Assembly (NCBI RefSeq): GCF_001704295.1
Contig: NZ_CP012334.1
Coordinates: 3,050,084-3,114,083 of the forward strand
Direction: 5' to 3'
DNA length: 64,000 nucleotides
From: Bordetella sp. H567
Lineage (GTDB): Bacteria; Pseudomonadota; Gammaproteobacteria; Burkholderiales; Burkholderiaceae_B
Shown here: in pieces, positions 1-8,211 of the stretch
Position numbering within the stretch: the stretch's first letter is position 1
Layout of the letters: each line of letters begins with the position of its first letter
The notes under the pieces: generated by a model
The model's input: only the letters and a program-made list of their open reading frames with translations
Database searches by the model: none
What the model was told of the DNA's origin: nothing
Translations under genes and position numbers: made by a program

Positions 1-21
1 TGTCTCGGCTGGCATTGAAAC

Positions 22-35
22 ACTAATGTATTAGT
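22..35. promoter_or_regulatory. Perfect palindrome before GntR gene, candidate operator
   Basis: The arms ACTAAT and ATTAGT flank a GT centre, giving a perfect 14-bp inverted repeat directly before the ATG at 36. GntR/FCD regulators commonly bind short palindromes next to their own gene, so autoregulation is a reasonable inference. If translation really begins at 105 or 138, the site lies in the leader rather than at the start codon. Confidence 0.4.
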
Positions 36-839
36 ATGTCAACGCGGCGCGGCCGCTACAATTCCGCACCCCTTTATATCCCGACCCCGGCGGCCCGGCC
101 AGCCATGACGGCCGGGCGCCGGCCACCTAGCAGATCCATGTCCCTGACGGAAATCCTCTCCACCCTGCGCCTGGACCGTTCGCGCCATGCGGCGCCGCAG
201 GTCTTCGAGAAACTGCGCGAATTGATCGTGTCGCTGGAGCTCGCGCCCGGCACGGTGCTGTCGCGCCCGGAGCTGGCGGAAGCCTTCGGCCTGAGCCAGA
301 CGCCGATCCGCGATGCCCTGCTGCGGCTGAGCGAGGAAGGACTCGTCGATATTTTTCCGCAGCACACCACCGAGGTCAGCCGCATCGATATCGCCGCGGC
401 GCGCCAGGCGCACTTCCTGCGCCGCTCGCTGGAACTGGAAATCGTCCATATCCTGGCCGGACGCGCGGACGCCCTGCTGGCCGCCCGCCTGCAAGCCCAT
501 ATCGACCTGCAGCGCGCCAGCCTGGCGGCCAACGAATACGCGGCGTTCATCGCGGCCGACCAGGCCTTCCACCGCGAAATGCACGAAGCCGCCGGCGTGT
601 CGGGGCTGTGGGAGCTGGAGCAGCGCTACAGCGGCCACGTCGACCGCCTGCGCCGCCTGCACCTGCCGGAGGCCGGCAAGGCCGAACGCATCCTGCAGGA
701 CCACCAGCGTGTGCTCGACGCCATCGTCGCGCAGGACGCACCGCGCGCGCAGCAAGCCCTGCGGGAACACCTGTCGGGCACGCTCAGCCAGGTGGAAGAT
801 ATCTGCAAGCGGTATCCCGACTACGTTCGCGCGGCTTGA
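36..839 (+). CDS. GntR family transcriptional regulator (FadR/FCD subfamily)
   Basis: This is a ligand-responsive DNA-binding repressor or activator of 267 aa as drawn. A winged helix-turn-helix lies at about residues 55-106, including the GntR signature LSQTPIRDALLRLSEEGLV. An all-helical FCD effector domain follows to about residue 250. An Asp and several His (ADQAFHREMHEA, then HVDRLR and DHQRV) match the usual metal or ligand site of FCD domains. The first 34 residues are Arg/Pro-rich and unlike the family, so the ATG at 138 (MSLTEIL) or 105 may be the true start. None of the three starts has a convincing ribosome-binding site. The effector is unknown, and no target operon is visible in the window. 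Confidence 0.85.
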   Translation: MSTRRGRYNSAPLYIPTPAARPAMTAGRRPPSRSMSLTEILSTLRLDRSRHAAPQVFEKLRELIVSLELAPGTVLSRPELAEAFGLSQTPIRDALLRLSEEGLVDIFPQHTTEVSRIDIAAARQAHFLRRSLELEIVHILAGRADALLAARLQAHIDLQRASLAANEYAAFIAADQAFHREMHEAAGVSGLWELEQRYSGHVDRLRRLHLPEAGKAERILQDHQRVLDAIVAQDAPRAQQALREHLSGTLSQVEDICKRYPDYVRAA

Positions 840-946
840 TCACGAAGCACGCACACCCGCCGCGGCGGGGCAAGGTCGCGCTTGTCGCATCCGACGCCCG
901 ACGCGGGGAAGATGGCGCTTGTCGCGTCAGCGACGCGGGGCGCGGC

Positions 947-2143
947 TCAAGGCAGTGCCGATGGTTCGCCGTGCCGCTCCGGCGCTGCCCTGGCGACTTG
1001 CATGGCCTCCATGCCTTCCAGCGACGCCGTATCCGCCGCAGGGGTATGCGTGGGTTCGACGACAGGGGAAGGCGCCGGGATATCCTGAGCCAAAGCCCCG
1101 CCGTCCACCCAGGAACGCAACATGACTTGCGTGATGGCGAGGATGACCGGACCGATGAAAAGGCCCGCAGGGCCAAGCGCCAACAGGCCGCCCACCACGC
1201 CGCACAGGATCAGCAAGAGGGGCAGCTGCACGCCCCGGCTGATCAGAAACGGCCGCATGACGTTGTCCATCGTGCCGATGAACAGCGACCACAGCAGCAG
1301 CAGCGTCGCGGCCACGTTGGCGTCCAGCCGGTATAGCCAGATCACGCCCACCGCCATCGGCAGCAAGGGCCCGATCTGCGCCACGCACAGCAGCAGCATG
1401 ACGGCCGTGAGGATGCCCGCCGCCGGCACGCCGGCCACCCAGAGCCCCACCCCACCCAGCGCGGCCTGGACGACCGCGGTCAGCACGACGCCCAATGCCA
1501 CCGCGCGTACGGCCTGGCCCGCCAGCCGGATGGCGCCCTCACCCGCCGGGCCCGCCAGGCGCACGGCCAGCCGCGTGACGAAAGCCGCGGCGGCTTCGCC
1601 CCGCGCGTACAGGATGCCGGAAAAAATCAGCGTCACCAGCATGTGGATCAGGAACTGCCCCAGCACCGCGACATTGGCCATCATCCACCGCACGCCCGCC
1701 GTCAGATAGGGCTCCATCCGCGCCAGCAGGCCCCCCGGGCCCGCATCCGACAATCTTTGCCACTCCGTCGACATGCGATGGCCGACCAGGGGGATGTCGT
1801 GCACCCAGTGTGGCGGTGGCAGCAAGGCATACGTCGGCAGATTGCGTATCGCGGCGGTGATCCGGTTAGCCTGGTCCGCCAGGGTGGCGATGGTCTGGTA
1901 CAGCGGCAAGACGATCACGACCACCAGGCCGGCCATCATGACCGTGACGGCGAGCCATCGCCGATTGCCCAAGCGGCGCTGCACGATCAGCAGCAGCGGC
2001 CAGGACGCCGCCACGATGGTGGTCGCCCAGATCAACCCGGGAATGAAGGGCCGCAGGATATAAAGGCTGCCGCCCATCAAGATCGACAGCACGACGATCA
2101 GGAAGAAAAGGCGGACAGCGTCACCGCGATCGGACGGACCCAT
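947..2143 (-). CDS. AI-2E family transporter (PerM/TqsA-like permease)
   Basis: This is a multi-pass inner-membrane protein of about 398 aa when started at the ATG at 2143; an open frame extends upstream to 2230. Hydrophobic segments occur near the N-terminus (AVRLFFLIVVLSILMGG, then a second pair) and in a dense C-terminal cluster that includes GVVGGLLALGPAGLFIGPV, which is typical of this family. The family includes exporters of autoinducer-2 and Na+/H+ antiporters, so the substrate cannot be assigned from sequence. The C-terminal tail of about 40 residues is hydrophilic and variable. The gene stands alone. The 107-nt gap to the preceding regulator contains only a weak 6-bp stem at 923-937 and no T-run. 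Confidence 0.85.
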   Translation of the reverse strand: MGPSDRGDAVRLFFLIVVLSILMGGSLYILRPFIPGLIWATTIVAASWPLLLIVQRRLGNRRWLAVTVMMAGLVVVIVLPLYQTIATLADQANRITAAIRNLPTYALLPPPHWVHDIPLVGHRMSTEWQRLSDAGPGGLLARMEPYLTAGVRWMMANVAVLGQFLIHMLVTLIFSGILYARGEAAAAFVTRLAVRLAGPAGEGAIRLAGQAVRAVALGVVLTAVVQAALGGVGLWVAGVPAAGILTAVMLLLCVAQIGPLLPMAVGVIWLYRLDANVAATLLLLWSLFIGTMDNVMRPFLISRGVQLPLLLILCGVVGGLLALGPAGLFIGPVILAITQVMLRSWVDGGALAQDIPAPSPVVEPTHTPAADTASLEGMEAMQVARAAPERHGEPSALP

Positions 2144-2359
2144 GTCGCACACAGCCTCGGCCCGCATGGACCGGTTGTGGTGATGTGCCAATTTACTCCG
2201 CCGCATGCGTCGCTTACGCGCCCCTAACATTTGCTTTCGCGGCCGCGGAGCACGAAGGCCCGCGCGCCGCCGGGGCGGCGGGGATCCGGTGCGGGGCGCG
2301 TATGTCGTGCGGCTTAGTCCCGCCGTTCGCCCACATCCGCGGTCCTTTGCGGCCGGCGA

Positions 2360-3856
2360 TCAGGAGGAATGAACGCGAATCCGGCGCGTCATCAGGCCAT
2401 GAAACGCATCCAGGATGTTCTGGATATAGGCGTTCTTGAAGCGCAGCCCGTCTTCCTCGACCTCCGGATGCACCAGCATCGTCGCATTGGTTTCGAACAC
2501 CAGCACGCGGCCGTCGGGCAACAGGGCGAAGTCGATGCCGCAATAGTCCAGGTCCATGCGCGCGCCGATGGCGCGCAGCGCGGCCCAGGCCCGCGCGCCC
2601 AGGACATGCTCGGGATCGTCCAGGAAGCGGCGCTCTTTCTCCAGCTTCCACGCGCCGGACAACATGTCGGCCGAAAAATAATGCAGCAGCCACTGGCTGC
2701 CGATGGCCAGATGATACGGATACGGCTCGCGGTCGATGAAGATGACGCGGTACTTGCGGTAGTAGCCGTCGGCGGACCGGTAATCCCGGTAGGCCGTCAT
2801 ATACATTTCGCCCATCGACGGCAGCGTGGACCCATCCACGGGCGAATCCAGCAGCACCACGTCCTGGCCGCCATGGCCGCCCACCGGGCGCACGATGACC
2901 GGATAGTCCAGGCCGCGCGCCGCGATCGCCGCATGCACGGCCGCGGCGGGGCCGTGCGCCCGGTCCCAGCGGACCGTGGCGGGAACATGGATGCCGGCGA
3001 TTCCGTCCAGCAAGGCGCCGATCCGCTCGCGCGTCGTACGCTCGATGCGATCCGGCCGGTTAAGCAGCGGCGTGCGCGCCGTGGCGGCGAAGCGCGCCAG
3101 CGTTTCCCGGCATGCCGCGCCCAGGTCGGCGTCGCCCACCACGTTGAACGCGATGTCGTGGGGCGGCAGGCCGCGGCTGCGTGCGTGCGCGATACCGACC
3201 ACGCCCAGATCGACGACCCAGCGGACCACCCGGTTCAGCGCTGGCGGCAGCAGATGCCGGAACGGCACATTGGCGTATCCGCTCGAGCACAAGATCAGGA
3301 CAGTGCGGCGCCGCGCGGACGATTTGGCCTGGATGAAGGCGGCCTGTCGCCGATAGACGCGATGGACATGCCGGCTGTGTTCGGTCTGGCGGCCCAGCTG
3401 CCTCAGCACCCAGGCCATGCAGATGTGCGCCGCCAGCAGGCCGGGATCGATGATCAGGGCGCGCTCGAGCCAGTGGCCGGCGGCGTCCCACTGCCGATGC
3501 CGGGCGTACACGCGGCCGATTTCGAACAGGTCCACCGCACGCCGCCGTTCGATGGCATCGATGCCGATACGGGCCGACGCGGCGTCGGCCACCTGGCCGC
3601 TGGCGTCCAGCGCATCGACCAGCGCACGATAGACATCGAGATCCAACGGTAGCTGCGCGGCCGCCCGCTGCAGGGCCTTCACCGCTTCGGCGTGCTGGCC
3701 CGCCTTGTGTAGCGCGCGCCCCAGGGCAAGCCATTGCTCGCCCGCAAACGTCGGTACAGCGTCGGAAATGGCGGGAGTCGGCATGCCCGAAAAAAGAGCC
3801 CACTGTAGCCAGGCGCGGCTGAATTGCGCCTGTACCGCCGGCTCGGGCGACACCAT
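2360..3856 (-). CDS. TPR repeat protein fused to an ATP-grasp-like domain
   Basis: This predicted soluble protein is about 498 aa from the ATG at 3856, or 474 aa from the ATG at 3784 (MPTPAISDA). Neither start has a strong ribosome-binding site. Residues 40-165 resemble tetratricopeptide repeats (EQWLALGRALHKAGQHAEAVKAL and later copies). The C-terminal half has ATP-grasp features: the glycine-rich PVIVRPVGGHGGQDVVL, a basic strand KYRVIFIDREPYPYH, and the metal-site-like GIDFALLPDGRVLVFETNAT. ATP-grasp enzymes join a carboxylate to an amine or thiol, but the substrate here is unknown. It starts 43 nt after the fnr stop on the same strand, so co-transcription is possible. Confidence 0.72.
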   Translation of the reverse strand: MVSPEPAVQAQFSRAWLQWALFSGMPTPAISDAVPTFAGEQWLALGRALHKAGQHAEAVKALQRAAAQLPLDLDVYRALVDALDASGQVADAASARIGIDAIERRRAVDLFEIGRVYARHRQWDAAGHWLERALIIDPGLLAAHICMAWVLRQLGRQTEHSRHVHRVYRRQAAFIQAKSSARRRTVLILCSSGYANVPFRHLLPPALNRVVRWVVDLGVVGIAHARSRGLPPHDIAFNVVGDADLGAACRETLARFAATARTPLLNRPDRIERTTRERIGALLDGIAGIHVPATVRWDRAHGPAAAVHAAIAARGLDYPVIVRPVGGHGGQDVVLLDSPVDGSTLPSMGEMYMTAYRDYRSADGYYRKYRVIFIDREPYPYHLAIGSQWLLHYFSADMLSGAWKLEKERRFLDDPEHVLGARAWAALRAIGARMDLDYCGIDFALLPDGRVLVFETNATMLVHPEVEEDGLRFKNAYIQNILDAFHGLMTRRIRVHSS

Positions 3857-3899
3857 CCTGGCACGGCCCGCCACGACACCCGGCCGTGGCGCCCTTGCC

Positions 3900-4676
3900 T
3901 TACACCAGCCGGAGTGCCGGCAAGTCGAGGATCCGTACGTCCTTGCCATGCAGGGCGATGAGGCCGCGCTGCTGCAGGCGGGAAAACATGCGGCTGACGG
4001 TTTCGAGCTTCATGCCCAGGTGCGAACCGATTTCCTCGCGGCTCATGCGCAACGTGAAGGCAAGCGCGGAATAGCCGCGTTCGGCATAGCGGTCCGATAG
4101 ATCCACCAGGAATGCGGCGACCCGCTCTTCGGCGCTCAGGTTGCCCATCAGCATCAGCAGTCCGGCTTCACGCACGATTTCCTGGCTGAGCATGCGCTCC
4201 ATGCCCCGGCGCACGTCGGTGTAGGCATCGGCCAGGGCCTCGATCTCCCGATACGGCAGCACGCACACCACCATATCCTCAAGCGCGATGGCCTCGGTCT
4301 GGTGGCGTCCCGTCGCGATGGCGTCCATGCCGAGGAATTCGCCGCCCAGTTGAAACCCGGTGATCTGCTGACGCCCGTCGCGATAGAGCCGGATGCTCTT
4401 GCTGGTTCCCGCACGCGACGTGTACAGGTTGCGCAAGGGGTCGCCGGCGCGATAGACGGCTTCGCCGGCCTTGACCTTGCGGGCGCAGACGGGAAGCGAC
4501 ACGGGCCTATCGTCGCCGCCGCGGCATAGCTGAGCCGCCTGGCAGAGCCGGCGGGCTCCACAGCCTTCGCAGGGAACGCGCGCCGGCGCCGCGCTTGAAA
4601 CCCTGGCGTCCTGCGACGGCGTCAGTCCGGTCATGAACTCGGAAAAAGCAAGCGCGTCGGTCTGTAGGGTTTCCAT
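3900..4676 (-). CDS. fnr: FNR-type oxygen-sensing Crp/Fnr regulator with complete [4Fe-4S] cysteines
   Basis: This global anaerobic regulator is 258 aa from the ATG at 4676, which follows a clear GGAG. Cys36, Cys39 and Cys45 form C-x2-C-x5-C, and Cys138 lies 93 residues after Cys45, the same spacing as Cys29 to Cys122 of E. coli FNR. All four iron-sulfur ligands are therefore present. A cyclic-nucleotide-type beta-roll spans about 65-180. The recognition helix contains ETVSR, with the Glu, Ser and Arg that read TTGAT half-sites in FNR and ANR. A TTGAC-N4-GTCAA site lies 366 bp upstream in the divergent region and probably serves the dksA-like gene. Confidence 0.93.
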   Translation of the reverse strand: METLQTDALAFSEFMTGLTPSQDARVSSAAPARVPCEGCGARRLCQAAQLCRGGDDRPVSLPVCARKVKAGEAVYRAGDPLRNLYTSRAGTSKSIRLYRDGRQQITGFQLGGEFLGMDAIATGRHQTEAIALEDMVVCVLPYREIEALADAYTDVRRGMERMLSQEIVREAGLLMLMGNLSAEERVAAFLVDLSDRYAERGYSALAFTLRMSREEIGSHLGMKLETVSRMFSRLQQRGLIALHGKDVRILDLPALRLV

Positions 4677-5042
4677 GGCGGGCTCCACGCTGGGATGTTG
4701 TTGGCGGGTCGCATCGGCGGCGCGAAGCGACACGCCGTCAGCAGATGAACAGCATTGTGCCCGCCGGCTCGCGTTGTCTCTATCGGCGTTTCCGGGACAG
4801 TTTTTGTAGGGCATCCCCTACGCGCCACGCGGCCATGGCCAGGCCGCGATCGGCGCCTACCGCGGGCCGCGCGCCGGTACGCGCCATGTTCACCGACATG
4901 CACCCGGGCGGCCGCCGTATGCGCAACGGCGCCCATTCCTGCTCGTCCATCGCGGACGATACCCGCGCCTTGCGTGGCGTGCTGCATGGGCCCGCCCTGG
5001 AACGCTATTTGATATGCCTCCATGCCCGGCCCGCAAGGGATG

Positions 5043-5091
5043 TTGACCGCCGTCAAGCCTGTCGCGCCCCGACCGGCGGACAATAATTGTC
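5043..5091 (+). promoter_or_regulatory. FNR/ANR-type box and class II promoter before the dksA-like gene
   Basis: Positions 5043-5056 read TTGAC-CGCC-GTCAA, a perfect palindrome one base per half-site away from the FNR consensus TTGAT-N4-ATCAA. Its centre is at 5049.5. A start site 41.5 bp downstream, the class II spacing, would fall at about 5091. The corresponding -10 hexamer at 5079-5084 is GACAAT, matching TATAAT at 4 of 6 positions. A second 13-bp palindrome, GACAAT-A-ATTGTC, covers 5079-5091. The rest of the 434-nt gap 4677-5110 shows no gene that can be supported. Confidence 0.6.
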
Positions 5092-5110
5092 GTGAACAAG
5101 GAGCGAGGCC

Positions 5111-5482
5111 ATGTCCCATCTATCCGCCGCGGAGCTCGGCGCCCTGGCGCAACGATTGCGCGATATCCGGGCTCGCGCACTTCAGGAAGCGCACGGCGGT
5201 GGCGATCCCGGCAAGGACGATGCCGATGCGCGCCAGGAGCCCGGCGATCCCGCCGATATCGCCGAACCGCGCCGCCAGGAAGAAGTACGGTGGGCCGAAA
5301 TGGAAATCGACCGCCACACGGTCGCCAATGTCGACCGCGCGCTGGCGCGCCTGGCCCAGGGCGAGTACGGCATCTGCATCGACTGCCAGGGGGCCATCCC
5401 GCAGGCCCGCCTGTTCGCCTTGCCCACGGCCATCCGTTGCGCGGCCTGCCAGGCCGTGGCGGAGGCCAGCGGGCGAGCATGA
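5111..5482 (+). CDS. DksA/TraR family zinc-finger protein
   Basis: This 123-aa protein has the C4 zinc finger of DksA/TraR: Cys89, Cys92, Cys110 and Cys113 in YGICIDC and IRCAAC. An N-terminal helical, charged segment precedes it. DksA-type proteins bind the secondary channel of RNA polymerase and tune initiation with ppGpp. Short relatives also act without ppGpp, and the annotation does not separate these. It is shorter than E. coli DksA (151 aa). A ribosome-binding site, AAGGAG, lies at 5099-5104, although its spacing is also compatible with other starts nearby. An FNR-type promoter lies just upstream, and a MarR gene follows after 21 nt. Confidence 0.85.
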   Translation: MSHLSAAELGALAQRLRDIRARALQEAHGGGDPGKDDADARQEPGDPADIAEPRRQEEVRWAEMEIDRHTVANVDRALARLAQGEYGICIDCQGAIPQARLFALPTAIRCAACQAVAEASGRA

Positions 5483-5503
5483 ACTCGCTGTACCATAGCC
5501 GGC

Positions 5504-5983
5504 ATGTCGCGTTCTCCCCTTCCCCGCCTGGCCCCGCAGTTACCGCGGCGATCCGACGCCGGCACCTCGCGCCACCTGCGCGAGGCGGACTTCGTTGCGC
5601 TCGCGCGCTTGCGCTTCGCCTTGCGGCAATTCACCGCCTTCAGCGAAAGTGCGGCCGCCGAACGGGGCCTGACGCCGCAGCAGCACCAGGCCCTGCTGGC
5701 CATCAAGGCCGCACCCGGGGAAACGATGACAGTCGGGGAAATCGCGGATTGGTTGCTGCTGCGCCCGCACAGCGCCGGCGAGCTCATCAACCGCCTGGAA
5801 CGCATGGACATGGTCCAGCGGCAATCTGACGCGGTCGACCGACGTAAGGTACACGTGGGCCTGACGCAGGCCGCGCAGGACAAACTGGATGCCTTGTCCG
5901 CCGCCCATTTCGAGGAGTTGCGCGCCATCGGCCCGATGCTGCGCGACCTGCTGGGGCACTTCGATTCCAACGGCAGCGAATAG
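5504..5983 (+). CDS. MarR family transcriptional regulator
   Basis: This 159-aa protein has the MarR winged helix at about residues 50-135. It includes LTPQQHQALLAIKAAPG, the recognition helix LLLRPHSAGELINRLERMDMV and the wing QSDAVDRRKVHVGLT, where the D-x-R motif marks the family. These proteins are usually homodimeric repressors relieved by small phenolic ligands or oxidants. It starts 21 nt after the DksA-like gene and probably shares its transcript, which would place it under FNR too. No target genes are obvious. The adjacent nitronate monooxygenase is convergent with it. Confidence 0.88.
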   Translation: MSRSPLPRLAPQLPRRSDAGTSRHLREADFVALARLRFALRQFTAFSESAAAERGLTPQQHQALLAIKAAPGETMTVGEIADWLLLRPHSAGELINRLERMDMVQRQSDAVDRRKVHVGLTQAAQDKLDALSAAHFEELRAIGPMLRDLLGHFDSNGSE

Positions 5984-6073
5984 GCGATCGGCCGCGGGCC
6001 ATGCGTCGCAAGGCTGCTTGGCGGCATCTTGCCCGGCAAAGCCCGACACCGCCGGGCGCTCTTCCCTCGACGG

Positions 6074-7168
6074 CTATGCCGCCAACGCGCCCAGGCCGCG
6101 CAAGGCCTCCTGCAGTTCCGTGTCCAGCACCGCCACCAGCTCGCCGGCCGGCAAAGCGCGCGACAACCTGACCGCTTGCCCTGCCCATTGCGCGGCAAAA
6201 TCGCTGTTGCCGCGGGCCTTGGCCGCCGCGTTCAACGCCTTGCCGGCATCGTAGGCGATCGGATAATCCGGTACGGCCGGGCTGTCGTGCGCTTCGCCCA
6301 GCTGCATCAGCCGGTTGTACAAGCCACGCGCGCGGCGCCCGGATATGGCGGCGGTCATGGCCGTGACCGCCCGCGTATCGGTCAAGGCGGCGCGGAATGC
6401 CGCATCGGCGGAGGATTCCGGACAGCCCACGAAGGCCGTGCCCAGTTGCGCCGCCTGTGCCCCCAGGGCCAGGACCGCGGCGATACCCGCGCCGTCCATG
6501 ATGCCGCCGGCCGCCACCACCGGCACGTCGACGCGGCGCGCCAGCAGGCGGGTCAAGGCGAAGGTGCCCAGGCGCTCGTCGCGCGCCTCGGGGTCGAACA
6601 CGCCACGGTGGCCCCCGGCTTCATAGCCCTGTGCCACGATCGCGTCGATGCCGGCGTCCTGGATGCGCAGTGCCTCTTCCACGCTGGTGGCGCTGGCCAT
6701 CAGGTAGATGCCGGCGTCGCGCAGCGCGCGGATGCGCGATGCGTCGGGCAGGCCGAAATGAAACCCCACCACCGCGGGACGCGTTTCCAGGAAGACGTCC
6801 AGCATCGCATCGTCGTTGACGAAGGTTTTGTAGATTTCCCCCAATGCCGTGGGCGGCTCGGCGCCGAATTCCCGGAACGCCGGCGCCAGGTAGGACAGCC
6901 ACGCCGCCTCGACCGCCGCATTGGCGACGGCGGGACGATGGCAGAACACATTCACGCCGAAGGGCCGCTGCGTCAGGGCACGCGTATCGGCGATCGCCTT
7001 GCGCGCCACCGGCGCCGTCATCGCGCCGACGCCCAGGAATCCCAAGGCGCCGGCATTGGCCGAAGCGGCCGCGAGCGCGGGCGTGGTCACGCCGGCCATG
7101 GGGGCCTGGATGATGGGCGTGGATATTCCCAGGCGCTCGGTGAGCGGAGTTCGGATACGGGCGGGCAT
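6074..7168 (-). CDS. Nitronate monooxygenase (2-nitropropane dioxygenase family)
   Basis: This 364-aa FMN-dependent TIM-barrel enzyme oxidises alkyl nitronates such as propionate-3-nitronate to carbonyl compounds. The N-terminal PIIQAPMAGVTTPALAAA, the central AQGYEAGGHRG with its conserved His, the phosphate-binding AAGGIMDGAG and GTAFVGCPES are all class I signatures. The ATG at 7168 follows AAGGAG at a good distance. Some FabK-like and related proteins share this fold, so the exact substrate is open. A broken LysR gene lies 89 nt upstream on the same strand and may once have regulated it or the alcohol dehydrogenase. Confidence 0.88.
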   Translation of the reverse strand: MPARIRTPLTERLGISTPIIQAPMAGVTTPALAAASANAGALGFLGVGAMTAPVARKAIADTRALTQRPFGVNVFCHRPAVANAAVEAAWLSYLAPAFREFGAEPPTALGEIYKTFVNDDAMLDVFLETRPAVVGFHFGLPDASRIRALRDAGIYLMASATSVEEALRIQDAGIDAIVAQGYEAGGHRGVFDPEARDERLGTFALTRLLARRVDVPVVAAGGIMDGAGIAAVLALGAQAAQLGTAFVGCPESSADAAFRAALTDTRAVTAMTAAISGRRARGLYNRLMQLGEAHDSPAVPDYPIAYDAGKALNAAAKARGNSDFAAQWAGQAVRLSRALPAGELVAVLDTELQEALRGLGALAA

Positions 7169-7257
7169 GATGGGCTCCTTGGCTGGCGATGAGTGGGAAG
7201 AAGGTCGCGAACGGGCGCTTGTGCTCGATGGCGCGGCGGTGCCGCCGTCCGGCCGGC

Positions 7258-8148
7258 TCAGGCCGCGGCGCGCCGCATCTCCTCGTAGAAGGCGTTGTAG
7301 GCGGATGTCCCAAACCCGGAACGGCGGATCAGGAAACTATTGACCGTGCGCAAATAAGTGGTGGACGCGCCGGCCGCGGCCGGATGCATCTCGAATACGG
7401 ATTGCGGGACCGCCGCCACCGCCGTGCCGGCCATGACGCACGCCAGGATGGAGGCGTAGGAGCCTTGCTCCATGATGCCCCAGCCGTCCAGGCTGTCGCC
7501 GTCCCGCGCCAGCCAGTCGTCGATGCAGCTGCGGTACGTGCAGCCCTGGCCGAACGCCGCGATATTGCGCACGCGCACATCGCGCGCGCGCCGGATGCGT
7601 GGATGCGAGGGCGGCGCTACCAGCAGCAGCCGCTCGGAAAACAGATAGCTGCCCTCCAGGTCCGGCCCCAACCGTGCCATGTCCGCCTGTTCGGGGCGGC
7701 CCTGGCCCGGATGCGCGACGATGGCGCAGTCCAGGCGATGCGCGCTGACGGCGTCGGCCAGCGCCTGCGTGGTACCGGTCTTGATCTCGATGTGTACCGC
7801 GGGCCATTTGCGATTGAAGCTGGCCAGCACGGTCGGCAAGCGGCTGGCCGCGGCCGCTTCCATCGATCCCAGGCGCAAGGGCCCGCGCGGCGCTTCGTCG
7901 CGCACGGCCTGGCGTGCTTCGGCGGTGAGCGCCAGGATGCGTTCGGCATAATCCAGCAAACGCTGGCCTTCCGGCGTCAAGGTCATGCGCTTGCCGCCGC
8001 GCTGGAACAGCGCGGCGCCCAGGTCCTCTTCCAGGTTCTTGACACGCGTGGTCACGTTCGACTGCACGCGTCGGAGGCGCTTGGCGGCGCGGGTGACGCT
8101 CTACTCCTGGGCGACGGCGCGGAAGATTTCGAGTTCGGCGATTTCCAT
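7258..8148 (-). pseudogene. LysR family regulator interrupted by an in-frame amber codon
   Basis: Read from the ATG at 8148, the frame gives MEIAELEIFRAVAQE, then TAG at 8103-8101, then SVTRAAKRLRRVQSNVTTR and a full LysR effector domain to 7258. The whole would be 296 codons, the normal LysR length. The stop sits at codon 16, before the recognition helix, and a single C-to-T change from CAG (Gln, common at this place in LysR proteins) would explain it. A restart at the ATG at 8067 would lack most of the DNA-binding domain. The rest of the frame is intact, so the lesion looks recent, unless the base call is wrong. Confidence 0.8.
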
Positions 8149-8211
8149 CGGATTTCCAGATTCTCCGATGGGAATGCTAGCGCGATTCAGATTCTTTTTT
8201 TGAGATACTTT

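Noticed and set aside
923-937. Short stem between the GntR and AI-2E genes as a terminator
   Set aside because: Only 6 bp with a 3-nt loop and no T-run on either strand.
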